Assembly (NCBI RefSeq): GCF_014206945.1
Contig: NZ_JACHON010000002.1
Span: forward strand, 62,001 to 126,000
Source: Gracilibacillus halotolerans
GTDB lineage: Bacteria > Bacillota > Bacilli > Bacillales > Amphibacillaceae
Length of the DNA: 64,000 nt
Direction: 5' to 3'
The notes below the pieces were generated by a model, which saw only the letters and a program-made list of their open reading frames with translations, was not told the origin of the DNA and did no database searches. Below are positions 40,036-49,402 of this stretch, piece after piece. The translations under genes and the position numbers were made by a program. Within the stretch, counting starts at the first letter, position 1. Each line of letters starts with the position of its first letter.

Positions 40036-41073
40036 TTAGATATAAGCATAATCCTCTATCTGGATAGCTGTTGCCTGGTTGGTTAAATAAGCTGCCACTT
40101 CTCTACCTATGACAGGACCTGCTGTTAATCCAGAAGATCCTAACCCATTAATAACAAATATATTGTCGGTCGCCCAGCCAAGATAAGGTAAAGAGTCTCG
40201 TGTAAACGGCCGTAAACCGACAGACATACCTTTAATTGCTAAGCTAGAATCCGGAAAGTATTTTTTAGCTTCTTCGAGCAAATACTTTTTACTTTCCTCT
40301 GACGACTGCACATCGAAACTTTCCGTATCTTCATGGGTCGTTCCGATTGCGTACGTATTTGCACCAGTTGGCACAATATACATAGGTCCTAGTCCCATTA
40401 CTACAGGTGTTGGATGGTGAGTAGCGGGGGTTACTTCGATATGTAAGAGCTCGGCTTTCTGATGTTGAATACGTGGCTCCCGAACTAGCTCTCTACCCCA
40501 TGCACCAGCGGCATAAATAACTATTCCTTCAACTTTTTCAGGATCTACCTCTTTTTGAATCCACTTACCTCCGTAATGTGAAATTCCTTCCCTTAGTGCA
40601 GTTAATAATTGTTGTCCATTGATTTGCGCACCACCCTCTACAAAAACGGAAGGATAAGAAGAGGTCAAAAAGGGATTCAAAGAACGTTGATCCACATCAG
40701 ATAACATTTTTACTTCACCCATTTCAGGTGCCGTTTCTTTCTTTTTTGATATTCGTTCAAATGCTAATTGTTGTATGTGTTTATCTTTAAACATACAAAT
40801 TGCGCCGTTTTTCGAGTATCCTGTCTGTCGCTCTGTAAGCCTCTCTAAATCATCTATAAAGGAAGGATAATACCGAGCACCTTCATGCACAAGTCGATAC
40901 CATTTCTTGTTCCGGCGTTGACTCGTCCATGGACAAATGATACCAGCGGACGCTGATGTAGCTTGTCCTTCATCAAATCGATCGTAAACAGTAACGCCAT
41001 GGCCTAGTTTTGCTAAGTGGTAGGCTGTTGACGCTCCCGCAATGCCTCCACCAATCACGGTAAATGTATGCAT
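40036..41073 (-). CDS. FAD-dependent oxidoreductase (DAO/glycine oxidase-like)
   Basis: This 345-residue flavoenzyme of the DAO family begins with the dinucleotide-binding motif VIGGGIAGASTAYHLAKLG and ends with the family's FAD-contacting GLGSSGLTAGPVIGREVA. It probably oxidises a D-amino acid, glycine or related amine in the cytoplasm, giving an imino acid and reduced FAD. AGGAGG precedes the ATG by about 8 bases. No thiamine genes are adjacent, so the ThiO role is not supported. The gene stands alone. Confidence 0.9.
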   Translation of the reverse strand: MHTFTVIGGGIAGASTAYHLAKLGHGVTVYDRFDEGQATSASAGIICPWTSQRRNKKWYRLVHEGARYYPSFIDDLERLTERQTGYSKNGAICMFKDKHIQQLAFERISKKKETAPEMGEVKMLSDVDQRSLNPFLTSSYPSVFVEGGAQINGQQLLTALREGISHYGGKWIQKEVDPEKVEGIVIYAAGAWGRELVREPRIQHQKAELLHIEVTPATHHPTPVVMGLGPMYIVPTGANTYAIGTTHEDTESFDVQSSEESKKYLLEEAKKYFPDSSLAIKGMSVGLRPFTRDSLPYLGWATDNIFVINGLGSSGLTAGPVIGREVAAYLTNQATAIQIEDYAYI

Positions 41074-41212
41074 GTAATTCCTCCTGTTTGTTACCCGTTA
41101 TATTACACAGAGATTTATTTACTCTTGCTTTAAAATTATCCAATTAGGGAAAGAATATAGTGAAATAATAACATGTTTTCTCTACCATGTATGTTAGAAA
41201 GGGGCTCATTTT

Positions 41213-42061
41213 ATGAGTTTTCATCAAAAGCCAACGATGTATGTAAGCAGTGTTCATCTTCATGTGATGGACATAAAGCGTTCCTTAACGTTTTATCAGG
41301 AAGTATTGGGGTTGAAAGTATTAAAAGAACTGGATAAAATGGTTCATTTTACTGCGGATGGTACGAATACACTGCTTGTTATCGAGCAACCAGAAGGAGT
41401 GAATCCTAAGCAAGGTAGAACGACTGGTTTGTATCATTTTGCTATTTTGCTACCTGAACGATCCGACTTAGCGACATTTATCAAACATATTGTACCTTTA
41501 GGGGTAGAGTTAGGTGCGTCCGATCACCAGGTTAGTGAAGCAATCTACTTCTCAGATCCTGATGGAAATGGGATTGAGGTATATAGAGACCGTGAGCCAG
41601 CTGAATGGAATTGGGACAATGATCAAGTTGAAATGACGGTGGATCCACTGGACGCTGAAGATTTACTAGCTGCCGCAAAAAATGAAGAGTGGAATGGGAT
41701 ACCTGAAGATACGGTAATGGGACATATTCATTTACATGTTGCTCATCTGCCAGAGGTTGAAGAGTTTTATACGAAAGGATTAGGGTTTGAAGTTGTAACA
41801 AGATATGGCAACCAGGCTATTTTTATATCAGATGCGAAGTATCATCATCATATTGCACTCAATACTTGGAATGGGGTGGGTGCTCCTACTCCCGCATCCA
41901 ACAGTGTTGGATTAAAACATTATACGATTACGCTTCCGAATGAGCCACAAAGAAATGAGGTAATTGAACGACTGAAACAAATTGGAGCGAAAATAGAAGA
42001 GGAGAATGGACATTATTTTACTCAAGATCCGTCAGATAACAGAATAAAATTAGAGATTTAA
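41213..42061 (+). CDS. VOC-superfamily dioxygenase/glyoxalase (CatE-like)
   Basis: This 282-residue protein has two vicinal-oxygen-chelate modules (about 7-130 and 168-282). Metal-ligand candidates are His in SSVHLHVMD, Glu in GNGIEVYRD and His in MGHIHLHVA. The arrangement and length resemble CatE/YfiE-type catechol 2,3-dioxygenases of Bacillus, which cleave aromatic rings extradiol. Dual-domain glyoxalase-like proteins are an alternative. GAAAGGGG precedes the ATG. The gene is monocistronic between divergent and convergent neighbours. Confidence 0.88.
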   Translation: MSFHQKPTMYVSSVHLHVMDIKRSLTFYQEVLGLKVLKELDKMVHFTADGTNTLLVIEQPEGVNPKQGRTTGLYHFAILLPERSDLATFIKHIVPLGVELGASDHQVSEAIYFSDPDGNGIEVYRDREPAEWNWDNDQVEMTVDPLDAEDLLAAAKNEEWNGIPEDTVMGHIHLHVAHLPEVEEFYTKGLGFEVVTRYGNQAIFISDAKYHHHIALNTWNGVGAPTPASNSVGLKHYTITLPNEPQRNEVIERLKQIGAKIEEENGHYFTQDPSDNRIKLEI

Positions 42062-42068
42062 TTCCATT

Positions 42069-42110
42069 AGAAAAAGACTTTCCTATTGTTTTGGAAAGTC
42101 TTTTTCTTTT
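42069..42110. terminator. Bidirectional terminator, VOC / diguanylate cyclase
   Basis: AGAAAAAGACTTTCC pairs perfectly with GGAAAGTCTTTTTCT around a 9-base loop, with A and T tracts for both strands. The stop codon of the minus-strand gene lies inside it. Confidence 0.92.
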
Positions 42111-43987
42111 TGGTCTATAGATTGTGGATAATAAATTACTTGGTTTTTACCTTTTTCTTTTGCATCATATAAAGCTTGGTCTGCCAAGTTCATACACGCT
42201 TCCAACGTCATTTCTTCAGATGGTAGAACAGTTGCTAAACCTAGGCTAACCGTCACGACTGTAGAGCCGGTAGATTTCGCATGAGGAATCTGAAGGCGTT
42301 GAACTCGATGGCGCATTTTTTCTGCAATCATGATTGCTTGCTTTTGGTCATATTTAGGCAAAATACAAACAAACTCTTCTCCTCCATATCTTGCAGTAAA
42401 AGCGTCTGGAAAATAAGATGCAGTCTGGTCTAATGTGTCGGCAACGTTACGGAGACACTCATCTCCACGTTGATGTCCGTAATGGTCATTATAAAGCTTG
42501 AAATTATCGATATCGATAAAGATAAGAGAGAATGGTTCGTTGCTTTCTCTACACTTTTCAAATTCTCTAACTGCTAATGAGTCAAACTGTCTTCGATTAG
42601 GAATCTGCGTTAATCCATCAATTAATGCCATGTTTTTCAATCGTGAATTTAATTTCTCTAATTTTCTATTCGATTGGAGAATTTGTTCTGTCCGTTCTTC
42701 TACTTTCTCCTCAAGTTGTTCATTCAGATATTTTAGGTCTATTGAGAGCTCTTGAGATAAGTCAAGTGAAGTTGAGAGTCTTTTGGATAGTGAAAAGGAT
42801 AAACAAATAACAAAAATAAACACGCCAAAAGGATAAAGGTACAAATCGTTATAATTAAATAAGAACCGAGTCATATCGACTACAATCATTGTCATCAATC
42901 CGAAAATACCAATTAATGCATAAATTCCGCCTTCCCTACGATGGAGTACTACTCTAACTACAACAATAAGTGCATAGATTACTCCGATAAAAAGAGGGAT
43001 ATGGAAAAGGGTTAAAAAATGTGTATAAACCTTAGCGTTAGTCACTAATGTAAGTATTGTATATAGACTGGAGATCGCGATGGCAAACTTAGTAAATAAT
43101 TTCGAGCTTTCTTGTGGAAAGAGACGATATAAAAACATACTTAATAAGGGAAGATTAATGTATAAACTTATATACTCCATCTTCATAACTAATTCCCAAT
43201 TGATATTCGGGAAAATTTTAGTGAAGAGGATATTTCCACTTAAGAAGTAGTGGGTTGCCATAGCTAGACAGGATGCTCCAAAGTAAAAGAAATACGATTC
43301 AGATTTTCGGAAATAGCTTAAACCAATATGATACAAGCCAGACAATAACAGTATACCGAGAAGCACTGACTGTAAAATAACTGAGTGGAGATAGTTTTTC
43401 TGTATAATCTGTTGATTTCCCATCACGATTGGTTCCCACATGCCACCTGCATAATCATGGTAATTTGATATTTGTAACGTAATCGTGAAGTTTTTGCCGT
43501 TTGGGCTGAAATGGACAACTTTGGTTTCTTTTTTCGGAACAGTGTTTTGTTTACTTGTTCCCACTATTCCGCTCTGTGCTACAAGTGTACGATTAATCCA
43601 TAGTTTATAATTAGAAAACATATTAGGTAAATGCAGGCTCAATATATCATGGTGTTCCTTTAAATTGACATTTAGTCGGTAAGTAGCATAGCCATCTTTA
43701 GGTAAGGGCTCTTCTTGAAAATCATAGTTATACCAGTTACTAGGCATATACATGTAATCTGTCATTTCTATAGAAGAGTTAGAATTGAAATCTTCTGGTT
43801 CAAGTAATTGATTCCAATAAAACTCCCATTGGCCATTAAGTTCTACGGCTGTGTCTTCATGTTGCCACTCCGTTAAATCTAACGTCCCGTTCTCCGCTAA
43901 ATTAGCTTCGGAATTAGATGGGTGAGAACATGCTTGCAGTAGCGATATCATTATTAAAATATAGATAACTACTAAATTTCGTTTCAT
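42083..43987 (-). CDS. Membrane diguanylate cyclase with 7TMR-DISM sensor
   Basis: This 634-residue membrane enzyme would make cyclic di-GMP. A lipoprotein-like signal (LLQAC, Cys20) precedes an extracellular jelly-roll sensor (about 40-190). Seven hydrophobic segments follow (about 200-400), then a coiled coil (about 405-455) and a GGDEF domain with active-site RYGGEEF near residue 533. The 7TMR-DISM architecture suggests sensing of an external carbohydrate or similar ligand. At the position of the RxxD inhibitory site the sequence reads FPDA, so product inhibition is probably absent. AAGGAAGG supports the start. Confidence 0.92.
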   Translation of the reverse strand: MKRNLVVIYILIMISLLQACSHPSNSEANLAENGTLDLTEWQHEDTAVELNGQWEFYWNQLLEPEDFNSNSSIEMTDYMYMPSNWYNYDFQEEPLPKDGYATYRLNVNLKEHHDILSLHLPNMFSNYKLWINRTLVAQSGIVGTSKQNTVPKKETKVVHFSPNGKNFTITLQISNYHDYAGGMWEPIVMGNQQIIQKNYLHSVILQSVLLGILLLSGLYHIGLSYFRKSESYFFYFGASCLAMATHYFLSGNILFTKIFPNINWELVMKMEYISLYINLPLLSMFLYRLFPQESSKLFTKFAIAISSLYTILTLVTNAKVYTHFLTLFHIPLFIGVIYALIVVVRVVLHRREGGIYALIGIFGLMTMIVVDMTRFLFNYNDLYLYPFGVFIFVICLSFSLSKRLSTSLDLSQELSIDLKYLNEQLEEKVEERTEQILQSNRKLEKLNSRLKNMALIDGLTQIPNRRQFDSLAVREFEKCRESNEPFSLIFIDIDNFKLYNDHYGHQRGDECLRNVADTLDQTASYFPDAFTARYGGEEFVCILPKYDQKQAIMIAEKMRHRVQRLQIPHAKSTGSTVVTVSLGLATVLPSEEMTLEACMNLADQALYDAKEKGKNQVIYYPQSIDQKEKDFPKQ

Positions 43988-44201
43988 GATGTTCCTTCCT
44001 TCATTATAAGGAGTATAGTTAAGCTAATAGTAGTAATTAACATCCAATACTTGTATTTTATACTAAAAGTAATAAAAATTACCGGTTTGTTTAGGGAAAT
44101 ATGTTGATATTATGTTTTAATCATATCATATATCTAGATAAAAGGAACTATATAAAATCGATGGGATGGCCATATGAAAAGAGGAGATAAGTTAATAGAA
44201 T

Positions 44202-44247
44202 GGAAAAGAAAACGAACCTCCTCAAACGGGTTGAGAAAGTTCGTTTA
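44202..44247 (-). terminator. Terminator of the SDR gene
   Basis: On the minus strand, AAACGAAC pairs with GTTCGTTT, with an inner stem CTCAA/TTGAG. The transcript then runs into TTTTCTTTT. It begins 9 bases past the stop codon at 44256. Confidence 0.8.
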
Positions 44248-44255
44248 CAATTATT

Positions 44256-45017
44256 TTAGAATGCTGCTGTCCAGCCACCGTCCGCTGTAAGTACAGTTCC
44301 ATTAATAAAGCTAGAATCTTCAGATGCTAAAAATAATGCAGCTTGAGCTATTTCCTCAGGTTGACCAATTCTTGGCATTACACCTTGAACAGGTTTCAAA
44401 CGTTCCATACCTACTGGGTTCGGGTTTTGCATGGAGGAAGCGATGTTTGTTGCTACACCACCAGGAGCAATTGCATTACAACGAATACCTTTATCAGCGT
44501 ACATGTAGCCAGTGTTTTTCGTCATACCGATAACAGCGTGTTTCGATGCACCATATGCCGCACCAGCATGCGCACCACTTATTCCTCCAGTAGAAGCAAT
44601 ATTGACAATTACCCCTGTTCCTTTTTCTAGAAAGATAGGAACTGCCTTACGCATTGCTCTCATAACACCTTTGGTATTTACATCAAAAATTAAATCCCAA
44701 CGGTCATCTTGTATATCGCCCACAGGCTCAAATCCGTCCATAATACCAGCGTTGTTCACTAGAATATCAAGTGTGCCATATTCTTTTACCGCTGTATCAA
44801 TCATGTTTTCAATATCTTCTTGTTTAGCTACGTTGGATTGAACTGCTTTCGCCACACCATTATTTTCGACAATGTTTTGTACAACAGCCTCTGCACCTTC
44901 GAGGTTTAAATCTGCCACGATCACTTTGGCACCTTCTTGTGCATACAACTCAGCAATAGCTTTACCCATACCAGATGCAGCACCAGTTACAACAGCTACT
45001 TTGTTTTCAAGTTTCAT
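44256..45017 (-). CDS. Short-chain dehydrogenase/reductase (FabG/glucose-dehydrogenase-like)
   Basis: This 253-residue SDR has TGAASGMG near residue 13, NNAG near 88, a catalytic Ser in NIAST and YGASK. It is NAD(P)-dependent and cytoplasmic; the substrate is unknown. The start at 45017 has AGGAGGGG 8 bases upstream, and an upstream in-frame ATG at 45056 is unlikely. It is divergent from a TetR-family gene, with an inverted repeat TGAAC-N4-GTTCA (45050-45063) in its leader. Repression by that TetR protein is likely. Confidence 0.92.
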   Translation of the reverse strand: MKLENKVAVVTGAASGMGKAIAELYAQEGAKVIVADLNLEGAEAVVQNIVENNGVAKAVQSNVAKQEDIENMIDTAVKEYGTLDILVNNAGIMDGFEPVGDIQDDRWDLIFDVNTKGVMRAMRKAVPIFLEKGTGVIVNIASTGGISGAHAGAAYGASKHAVIGMTKNTGYMYADKGIRCNAIAPGGVATNIASSMQNPNPVGMERLKPVQGVMPRIGQPEEIAQAALFLASEDSSFINGTVLTADGGWTAAF

Positions 45018-45049
45018 ATTGGAACCCCTCCTAATTTTATAAAAGATAT

Positions 45050-45063
45050 TGAACACTCGTTCA
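45050..45063. promoter_or_regulatory. Candidate TetR operator in the SDR leader
   Basis: The inverted repeat TGAACACTCGTTCA lies 7 bases downstream of a minus-strand TATAAT (45075-45070), so a bound repressor would cover the SDR transcription start. Confidence 0.5.
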
Positions 45064-45172
45064 TTAATTATTATACTATGACTAGTTAAGTAAACACAAA
45101 CAACAAAATGTTAACAAATGTTGAATAATAAACAATAATAGTGTATATTGTCTAATAACTGAGGTGACAAAA

Positions 45173-45736
45173 GTGAAAAAAGACTTACGGATTATTAAAA
45201 CTCAGGAGAATCTTCGGAGAGCACTCTTAAAACTGTTGAAAGAGAAACCGTTAGAGGATATCTCTATAACAGAGCTATGTCGAATAGCGAAAATAAATCG
45301 CGGTACTTTTTATTTGCATTATAAGGATGTACATGGCGTATTAAAGGATTATTGGGAAACAATTATTGCTGACTTAAAAGAATCATACGAAGAACCTTAT
45401 TATCAAACGAATTTCAAAATTGAAAATGTGCAAGCAGATATGATAAAGATTTTTCATCACGTTAAGCAATACCAAGATTTCTACCAAATAATTTTTTCCG
45501 AAAAGACGCCAATGTTTTATTATTATCAACTGTTTGAAACGGTTCACTCCTTCGTTAGGGATTCATTTAATAAGAGTCTTACAGATGATAATAAGAACCT
45601 TAAAGTTGAATTTCTAATCAGCTATCAAACAAATGCTATTTTAGGGTTGTTATTAGAATGGCATAAACAAGATTATGAAACCTCTGTAGAGTTACTTAAT
45701 GAACAATTAATCTATAGTATTCGTTTAGGTAAGTAG
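45173..45736 (+). CDS. TetR/AcrR-family transcriptional regulator
   Basis: This 187-residue regulator has an N-terminal TetR HTH (about 20-50; ISITELCRIAKINRGTFYLHYKD) and a helical ligand domain. GAGGTGA at 45161-45167 is correctly spaced for the GTG at 45173; the GTG at 45164 is part of that site. It is divergent from the SDR gene and probably controls it through the repeat at 45050-45063. The DoxX gene downstream is a further possible target. The ligand is unknown. Confidence 0.92.
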   Translation: MKKDLRIIKTQENLRRALLKLLKEKPLEDISITELCRIAKINRGTFYLHYKDVHGVLKDYWETIIADLKESYEEPYYQTNFKIENVQADMIKIFHHVKQYQDFYQIIFSEKTPMFYYYQLFETVHSFVRDSFNKSLTDDNKNLKVEFLISYQTNAILGLLLEWHKQDYETSVELLNEQLIYSIRLGK

Positions 45737-45922
45737 ACTAGGTTCCATAATATCTGTTCTAAATACAGTGGAGCCGTTCCTAAAACATTTATAAAAAATC
45801 GATAATATGTAAAGCATAGGTATTACCCATTTGATGTACCAAAAAAAACGTTTTCTAAGAACAGGAAAGGGAATGAGTGAAAGAGATATTCTCATACAAA
45901 CATCCTTATAAAAGGAGGAAAA

Positions 45923-46483
45923 ATGATGGCAACTAATAATTTTAAATCAGGAAATGAAATTGTAATTCCAGAAAATCCCCTATCTATGTATCTTTTTAAC
46001 AGTACACGTTCAGCGTGGATATGGTTGATCATTCGACTATACGTTGGATATGTATGGTTGAGCTCAGGAATTGGTAAAGTAGGAAACGATGCATGGATAG
46101 GTGAGAATGCAGGAGCTGCTATCCAAGGATTTGTAGGTGGGGCAATTGAAAAATCAGCTGCAGGTCCTGATGTATCTGGCTGGTATGCTACATTTTTAGA
46201 ACAGATTGTCTTACCGAATGCTACTGTATTTTCTTATTTAGTTGTCTTTGGTGAAATAGCAGTAGGCTTAGGCTTAATTTTAGGCCTTTTAACAGGTATT
46301 GCAGCTTTTTTTGGAAGTATTATGAATGTTGCTTTCTTGTTCGCAGGTACGTTGAGTGCTAATCCACTTCTATTTATTCTTGCTACATGGCTAGTGTTAG
46401 CTTGGAAGGTAGCGGGTTGGTATGGTCTTGACCGTTGGGCACTACCTAAGTTAGGTACCCCATGGAACACAAGTAAGTTTTAA
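45923..46483 (+). CDS. DoxX/DoxD-family membrane protein
   Basis: This 186-residue integral membrane protein has about four hydrophobic segments and the DoxD-like opening (WIWLIIRLYVGYVWLSSGIGKV). Family members include the small membrane subunit of thiosulfate:quinone oxidoreductase and many redox-linked proteins of unknown role. AGGAGG precedes two adjacent ATGs (45923 and 45926); either could be used. The gene is monocistronic with a terminator 10 bases after its stop codon. A Leu/Ala-rich core and conserved WKVAGWYGLDRW end are visible. Confidence 0.9.
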   Translation: MMATNNFKSGNEIVIPENPLSMYLFNSTRSAWIWLIIRLYVGYVWLSSGIGKVGNDAWIGENAGAAIQGFVGGAIEKSAAGPDVSGWYATFLEQIVLPNATVFSYLVVFGEIAVGLGLILGLLTGIAAFFGSIMNVAFLFAGTLSANPLLFILATWLVLAWKVAGWYGLDRWALPKLGTPWNTSKF

Positions 46484-46492
46484 TATTAATGA

Positions 46493-46532
46493 AATCTTCT
46501 CTCTTAACTATTCAAGAGGGAAGATTTTTTTT
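46493..46532 (+). terminator. Terminator of the DoxX gene
   Basis: AATCTTCTCTCTT pairs with AAGAGGGAAGATT and is followed by a run of T. Confidence 0.9.
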
Positions 46533-46729
46533 GACAAAGCCACATTCCTTTATGAATCATACCCTATCATTAAACGAAACCATCGCTTAGGATGTCATAT
46601 CATTTTAGATGAATAGACTGCAATGTTATACTAATAACTGTTAGACTTTTTAGTAATAGAAGTAATATCCAGTACATAAAATAACTTGGGTTAAGCTCAT
46701 AAAGAGAATGTCATAAAGGAAGAGGAACT

Positions 46730-48007
46730 ATGAATTTTATAAAAGAATTTTATGGAAAATTTGATTTAACACCTACTGTTACGACTATATTATCTGTTTT
46801 AACAGAAATAATATTATTAGCGATATTCTGTATTATTGCCAATTTCATTACGAAAAAAGTAGTTATTCGAATTATTACTCATATTGTAAAAAACAATAAA
46901 GTTAAATGGGATAATGTGTTCCTAGAACGAAAAGTCTTTCAAAAATTATCTCATATCGTACCAGCAGTGATTATTTATCATTTTGCATCAGCTTTTCCAT
47001 CCTTTGAAGTATTGATTCAAAGAGGTTCCATCGTCTATTTGATTATCGTAAGCTTACTAGTCATAAATAGCTTTCTAGCCGCAGTGAATGATATTTATCA
47101 GACGCATGAAATATCAAAAACACGTCCAATTAAAGGATACTTACAAGTACTCAACATTGCGTTCATCGTGATAGGTATTATCTTAATTATTGCTAACTTA
47201 ATAGGCGAAAGCCCTTTAATCTTACTAAGTGGTATCGGTGCGTTGTCTGCAGTATTTATGCTTGTATTTCGAGATTCCCTTCTTGGTCTTGTGGCAGGTA
47301 TTCAACTTACATCTAATGATATGGTACGAGTTGGTGATTGGATTGAAATGCCGAAATACGATGCTGATGGTGATATTATCGATATCTCACTAGTTACCGT
47401 GAAGGTACAAAATTGGGATAAAACGATAACAACGATACCGAGTTATGCTTTAATTTCAGAATCATTTAAGAATTGGCGTGGGATGCAATCAGCAGGTGGT
47501 CGTCGTATAAAAAGATCTATTTATATCGATAGTAATACCATTCAATTTTGTACACCTGAAATGATAGAAAACTTCAAAAAGATTCATGTGTTAAAGGATT
47601 ATATTATTAATAGAGAACAGGAAATACAAGAGTATAATCAAGCACAAGAAATCGATCGTAATAGTAAAGTAAATGGACGAGCATTAACGAATATCGGTGT
47701 ATTTAGAGAGTACATACATCAATACTTGAAGCATCACCCAGGAATCCATCAACAACTTACACTGATGGTTCGTCAGCTTCCATCAACAGACCATGGACTG
47801 CCACTAGAAATCTATGCGTTTACGAACGATATTAGATGGGCGGTATATGAGTCCATCCAGTCAGATATATTTGATCATTTATTTGCAGTAGCTGACGAAT
47901 TTGGATTACATGTATTCCAAAATCCATCAGGCAATGATTTTCAATCCATTGTGCAACATGCGAAGATAGAGAGTGTAGAGACCATCGAAGAGGATAAAAG
48001 CAATTAA
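46730..48007 (+). CDS. Mechanosensitive ion channel family protein (MscS superfamily, YbdG-like)
   Basis: This 425-residue membrane channel protein has several N-terminal hydrophobic segments (about 20-180). The pore-lining helix and MscS beta domain follow (GLVAGIQLTSNDMVRVGDWIEMPKYDADG near residues 185-215) and a long cytoplasmic region. The inserted acidic loop and the TVKVQNWDKTITTIP segment resemble YbdG-type miniconductance channels. It would release solutes on hypo-osmotic shock, sensible for a salt-adapted cell. GGAAGAGG supports the start. The gene is monocistronic. Confidence 0.92.
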   Translation: MNFIKEFYGKFDLTPTVTTILSVLTEIILLAIFCIIANFITKKVVIRIITHIVKNNKVKWDNVFLERKVFQKLSHIVPAVIIYHFASAFPSFEVLIQRGSIVYLIIVSLLVINSFLAAVNDIYQTHEISKTRPIKGYLQVLNIAFIVIGIILIIANLIGESPLILLSGIGALSAVFMLVFRDSLLGLVAGIQLTSNDMVRVGDWIEMPKYDADGDIIDISLVTVKVQNWDKTITTIPSYALISESFKNWRGMQSAGGRRIKRSIYIDSNTIQFCTPEMIENFKKIHVLKDYIINREQEIQEYNQAQEIDRNSKVNGRALTNIGVFREYIHQYLKHHPGIHQQLTLMVRQLPSTDHGLPLEIYAFTNDIRWAVYESIQSDIFDHLFAVADEFGLHVFQNPSGNDFQSIVQHAKIESVETIEEDKSN

Positions 48008-48119
48008 ATGGGAATCTATGAATTTGCGTAAGGGTAACCTGGATTATTGAAGAAGTATCCTAATTCCTGTTAACCTGATGAATCATAAAGTGGTAAATAA
48101 AAAGTATTAATAAAAAGAA

Positions 48120-48165
48120 AAGCTTGATGATAACCGTAGACATTAGGTTTTCATCAAGCTTATTT
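48120..48165 (+). terminator. Long hairpin downstream of the MscS gene
   Basis: AAGCTTGATGA and TCATCAAGCTT pair perfectly over 11 bp, extended by AACC/GGTT. The T tract is poor (ATTTATC). Confidence 0.6.
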
Positions 48166-48274
48166 ATCATCTGCAAAATTTAGGATAAAGTTGACTATTG
48201 AGAGTTAGCCTCGATTATCTTCTAGCTTAATATAACTGCCAATTGAAGTGCTAACACAAATATTTTTAACTATC

Positions 48275-48391
48275 TCAATCTCTAATATTTTTTAATAGCA
48301 TCCAAATAAATACTAATAATGAAATCATTAATAATGAAAAGAATATAATACCTAATATAGACCAACTACCAAATGACGCAAGTATATACAT
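48275..48391 (-). CDS. Possible 38-aa single-pass membrane peptide
   Basis: The frame encodes MYILASFGSWSIL, then a long hydrophobic stretch and the basic end LLKNIRD. The composition is right for a small membrane protein, but no ribosome binding site is visible upstream of the ATG. This is a low-confidence call. Confidence 0.25.
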   Translation of the reverse strand: MYILASFGSWSILGIIFFSLLMISLLVFIWMLLKNIRD

Positions 48392-48610
48392 TCATTTTAG
48401 TTATTCATACAAATGTAAGGGAAAGCCATTGATTGATACTCAATCACCCTAATATGTTAAATGTTATAAACATAGTTACAATTTAACATATGTATTAATA
48501 GAATGGTAGAGAAGGATCTTATGCCAGTCTATACAAATACACTACGAAGCACGAGACAATTTGAGAAAGAATGGTAGAAAAGAGGAGAGGTATATCCTCC
48601 CCAATCTTTA

Positions 48611-49213
48611 CTATTGAGCGATAAACATTTGTGTCCAATAATAACCATTCTTGTCTAATCCAACACCTATGTGTGTAAAGTTTCTATTCATAATATTTTG
48701 TCTGTGGCCAGAACTATTTAACCAAGAGTTAACAACTTGCTGTGCGGATCTTTGTCCCTGTGCTATATTTTCTGCAGCACTTCGATACTGTATTCCGTAC
48801 GAGCGGATCATATCAAAAGGACTTCCATAAGTAGGTGATGTATGACTAAAATATCCCTTATTACTCATATCATTACTTTTATGGCGTGCAACTCGTGATA
48901 GCTCCCAGTGCTCTTTTAACGCAGGTAAGCCATTCTTTTGTCTTTCTATATTAACAAGCCGGATAACTTCTCTCTCGATGGCTTTTAGCTCATCAATATT
49001 CGGAATGTTTAAAACTTGATTAGGATAGATTAAATTAGGATTATTAACTTGGGGATTTGCGTTAATTATTTCTTGTACTCCTATCTGATATCTAACCGCA
49101 ATTTTCCACATACTGTCGCCACTTTTAACCGTATATTTGTCTTGTGCCGAAACTGTAACAGGTACTAGTAATAGCGTCAACACCAATGTTAGTAGTAGTG
49201 TTTTTAATTTCAC
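48611..49213 (-). CDS. Secreted LysM-CAP domain protein (YkwD-like)
   Basis: This 200-residue exported protein has a signal peptide ending VSAQ (about 25). A LysM peptidoglycan-binding repeat follows (about 28-70; YTVKSGDSMWKIAVRY), then a CAP/SCP domain (about 80-200) with HKSNDMSNKGYFSHTSP and SSGHRQNIMN, the His/Glu cleft residues of the family. The GTG start at 49213 has GAGGTGA about 6 bases upstream; an in-frame ATG at 49246 would lengthen the leader. Bacterial CAP proteins with LysM are cell-wall or spore-coat associated, and their activity is unsettled. Confidence 0.92.
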   Translation of the reverse strand: MKLKTLLLTLVLTLLLVPVTVSAQDKYTVKSGDSMWKIAVRYQIGVQEIINANPQVNNPNLIYPNQVLNIPNIDELKAIEREVIRLVNIERQKNGLPALKEHWELSRVARHKSNDMSNKGYFSHTSPTYGSPFDMIRSYGIQYRSAAENIAQGQRSAQQVVNSWLNSSGHRQNIMNRNFTHIGVGLDKNGYYWTQMFIAQ

Positions 49214-49323
49214 GATTTCACCTCGCTTTCTTGTCGTTATTTTCACCCGTGTTTCGCATAACTATGTATCCAATATTTAAGTGAAAAGAGAATGGGATAG
49301 ATATTAAGAAACAAGCTTACATA

Positions 49324-49391
49324 ATAAAAAAAGCATTCAATGGAATCCGATAAGCTAGTAATACTAACTATAGGAATCTTAATTGAATGCC
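49324..49391 (-). terminator. Terminator of the mrp operon
   Basis: On the minus strand, GCATTCAAT pairs with ATTGAATGC, supported by an inner GATTCC/GGAATC arm, and the transcript ends in TTTTTTT. It lies 11 bases past the mrpG stop codon. Confidence 0.82.
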
Positions 49392-49402
49392 TGAGTTCCG
49401 AT

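Larger units (their letters stand above)
48008..48610. other. 603-bp intergenic region, mostly featureless
   Basis: The region contains a strong hairpin (48120-48165), one doubtful 38-codon membrane-protein frame on the minus strand (48275-48391) and otherwise AT-rich sequence with short inverted repeats. No gene decay product was recognised. Confidence 0.6.

Noticed and set aside
44343-44630. Plus-strand frames inside the SDR gene
   Set aside because: They are antisense to well-conserved SDR motifs and have no ribosome binding sites.
48521-48577. 18-codon open frame MPVYTNTL...
   Set aside because: It is too short, with no ribosome binding site or promoter; nothing supports translation.
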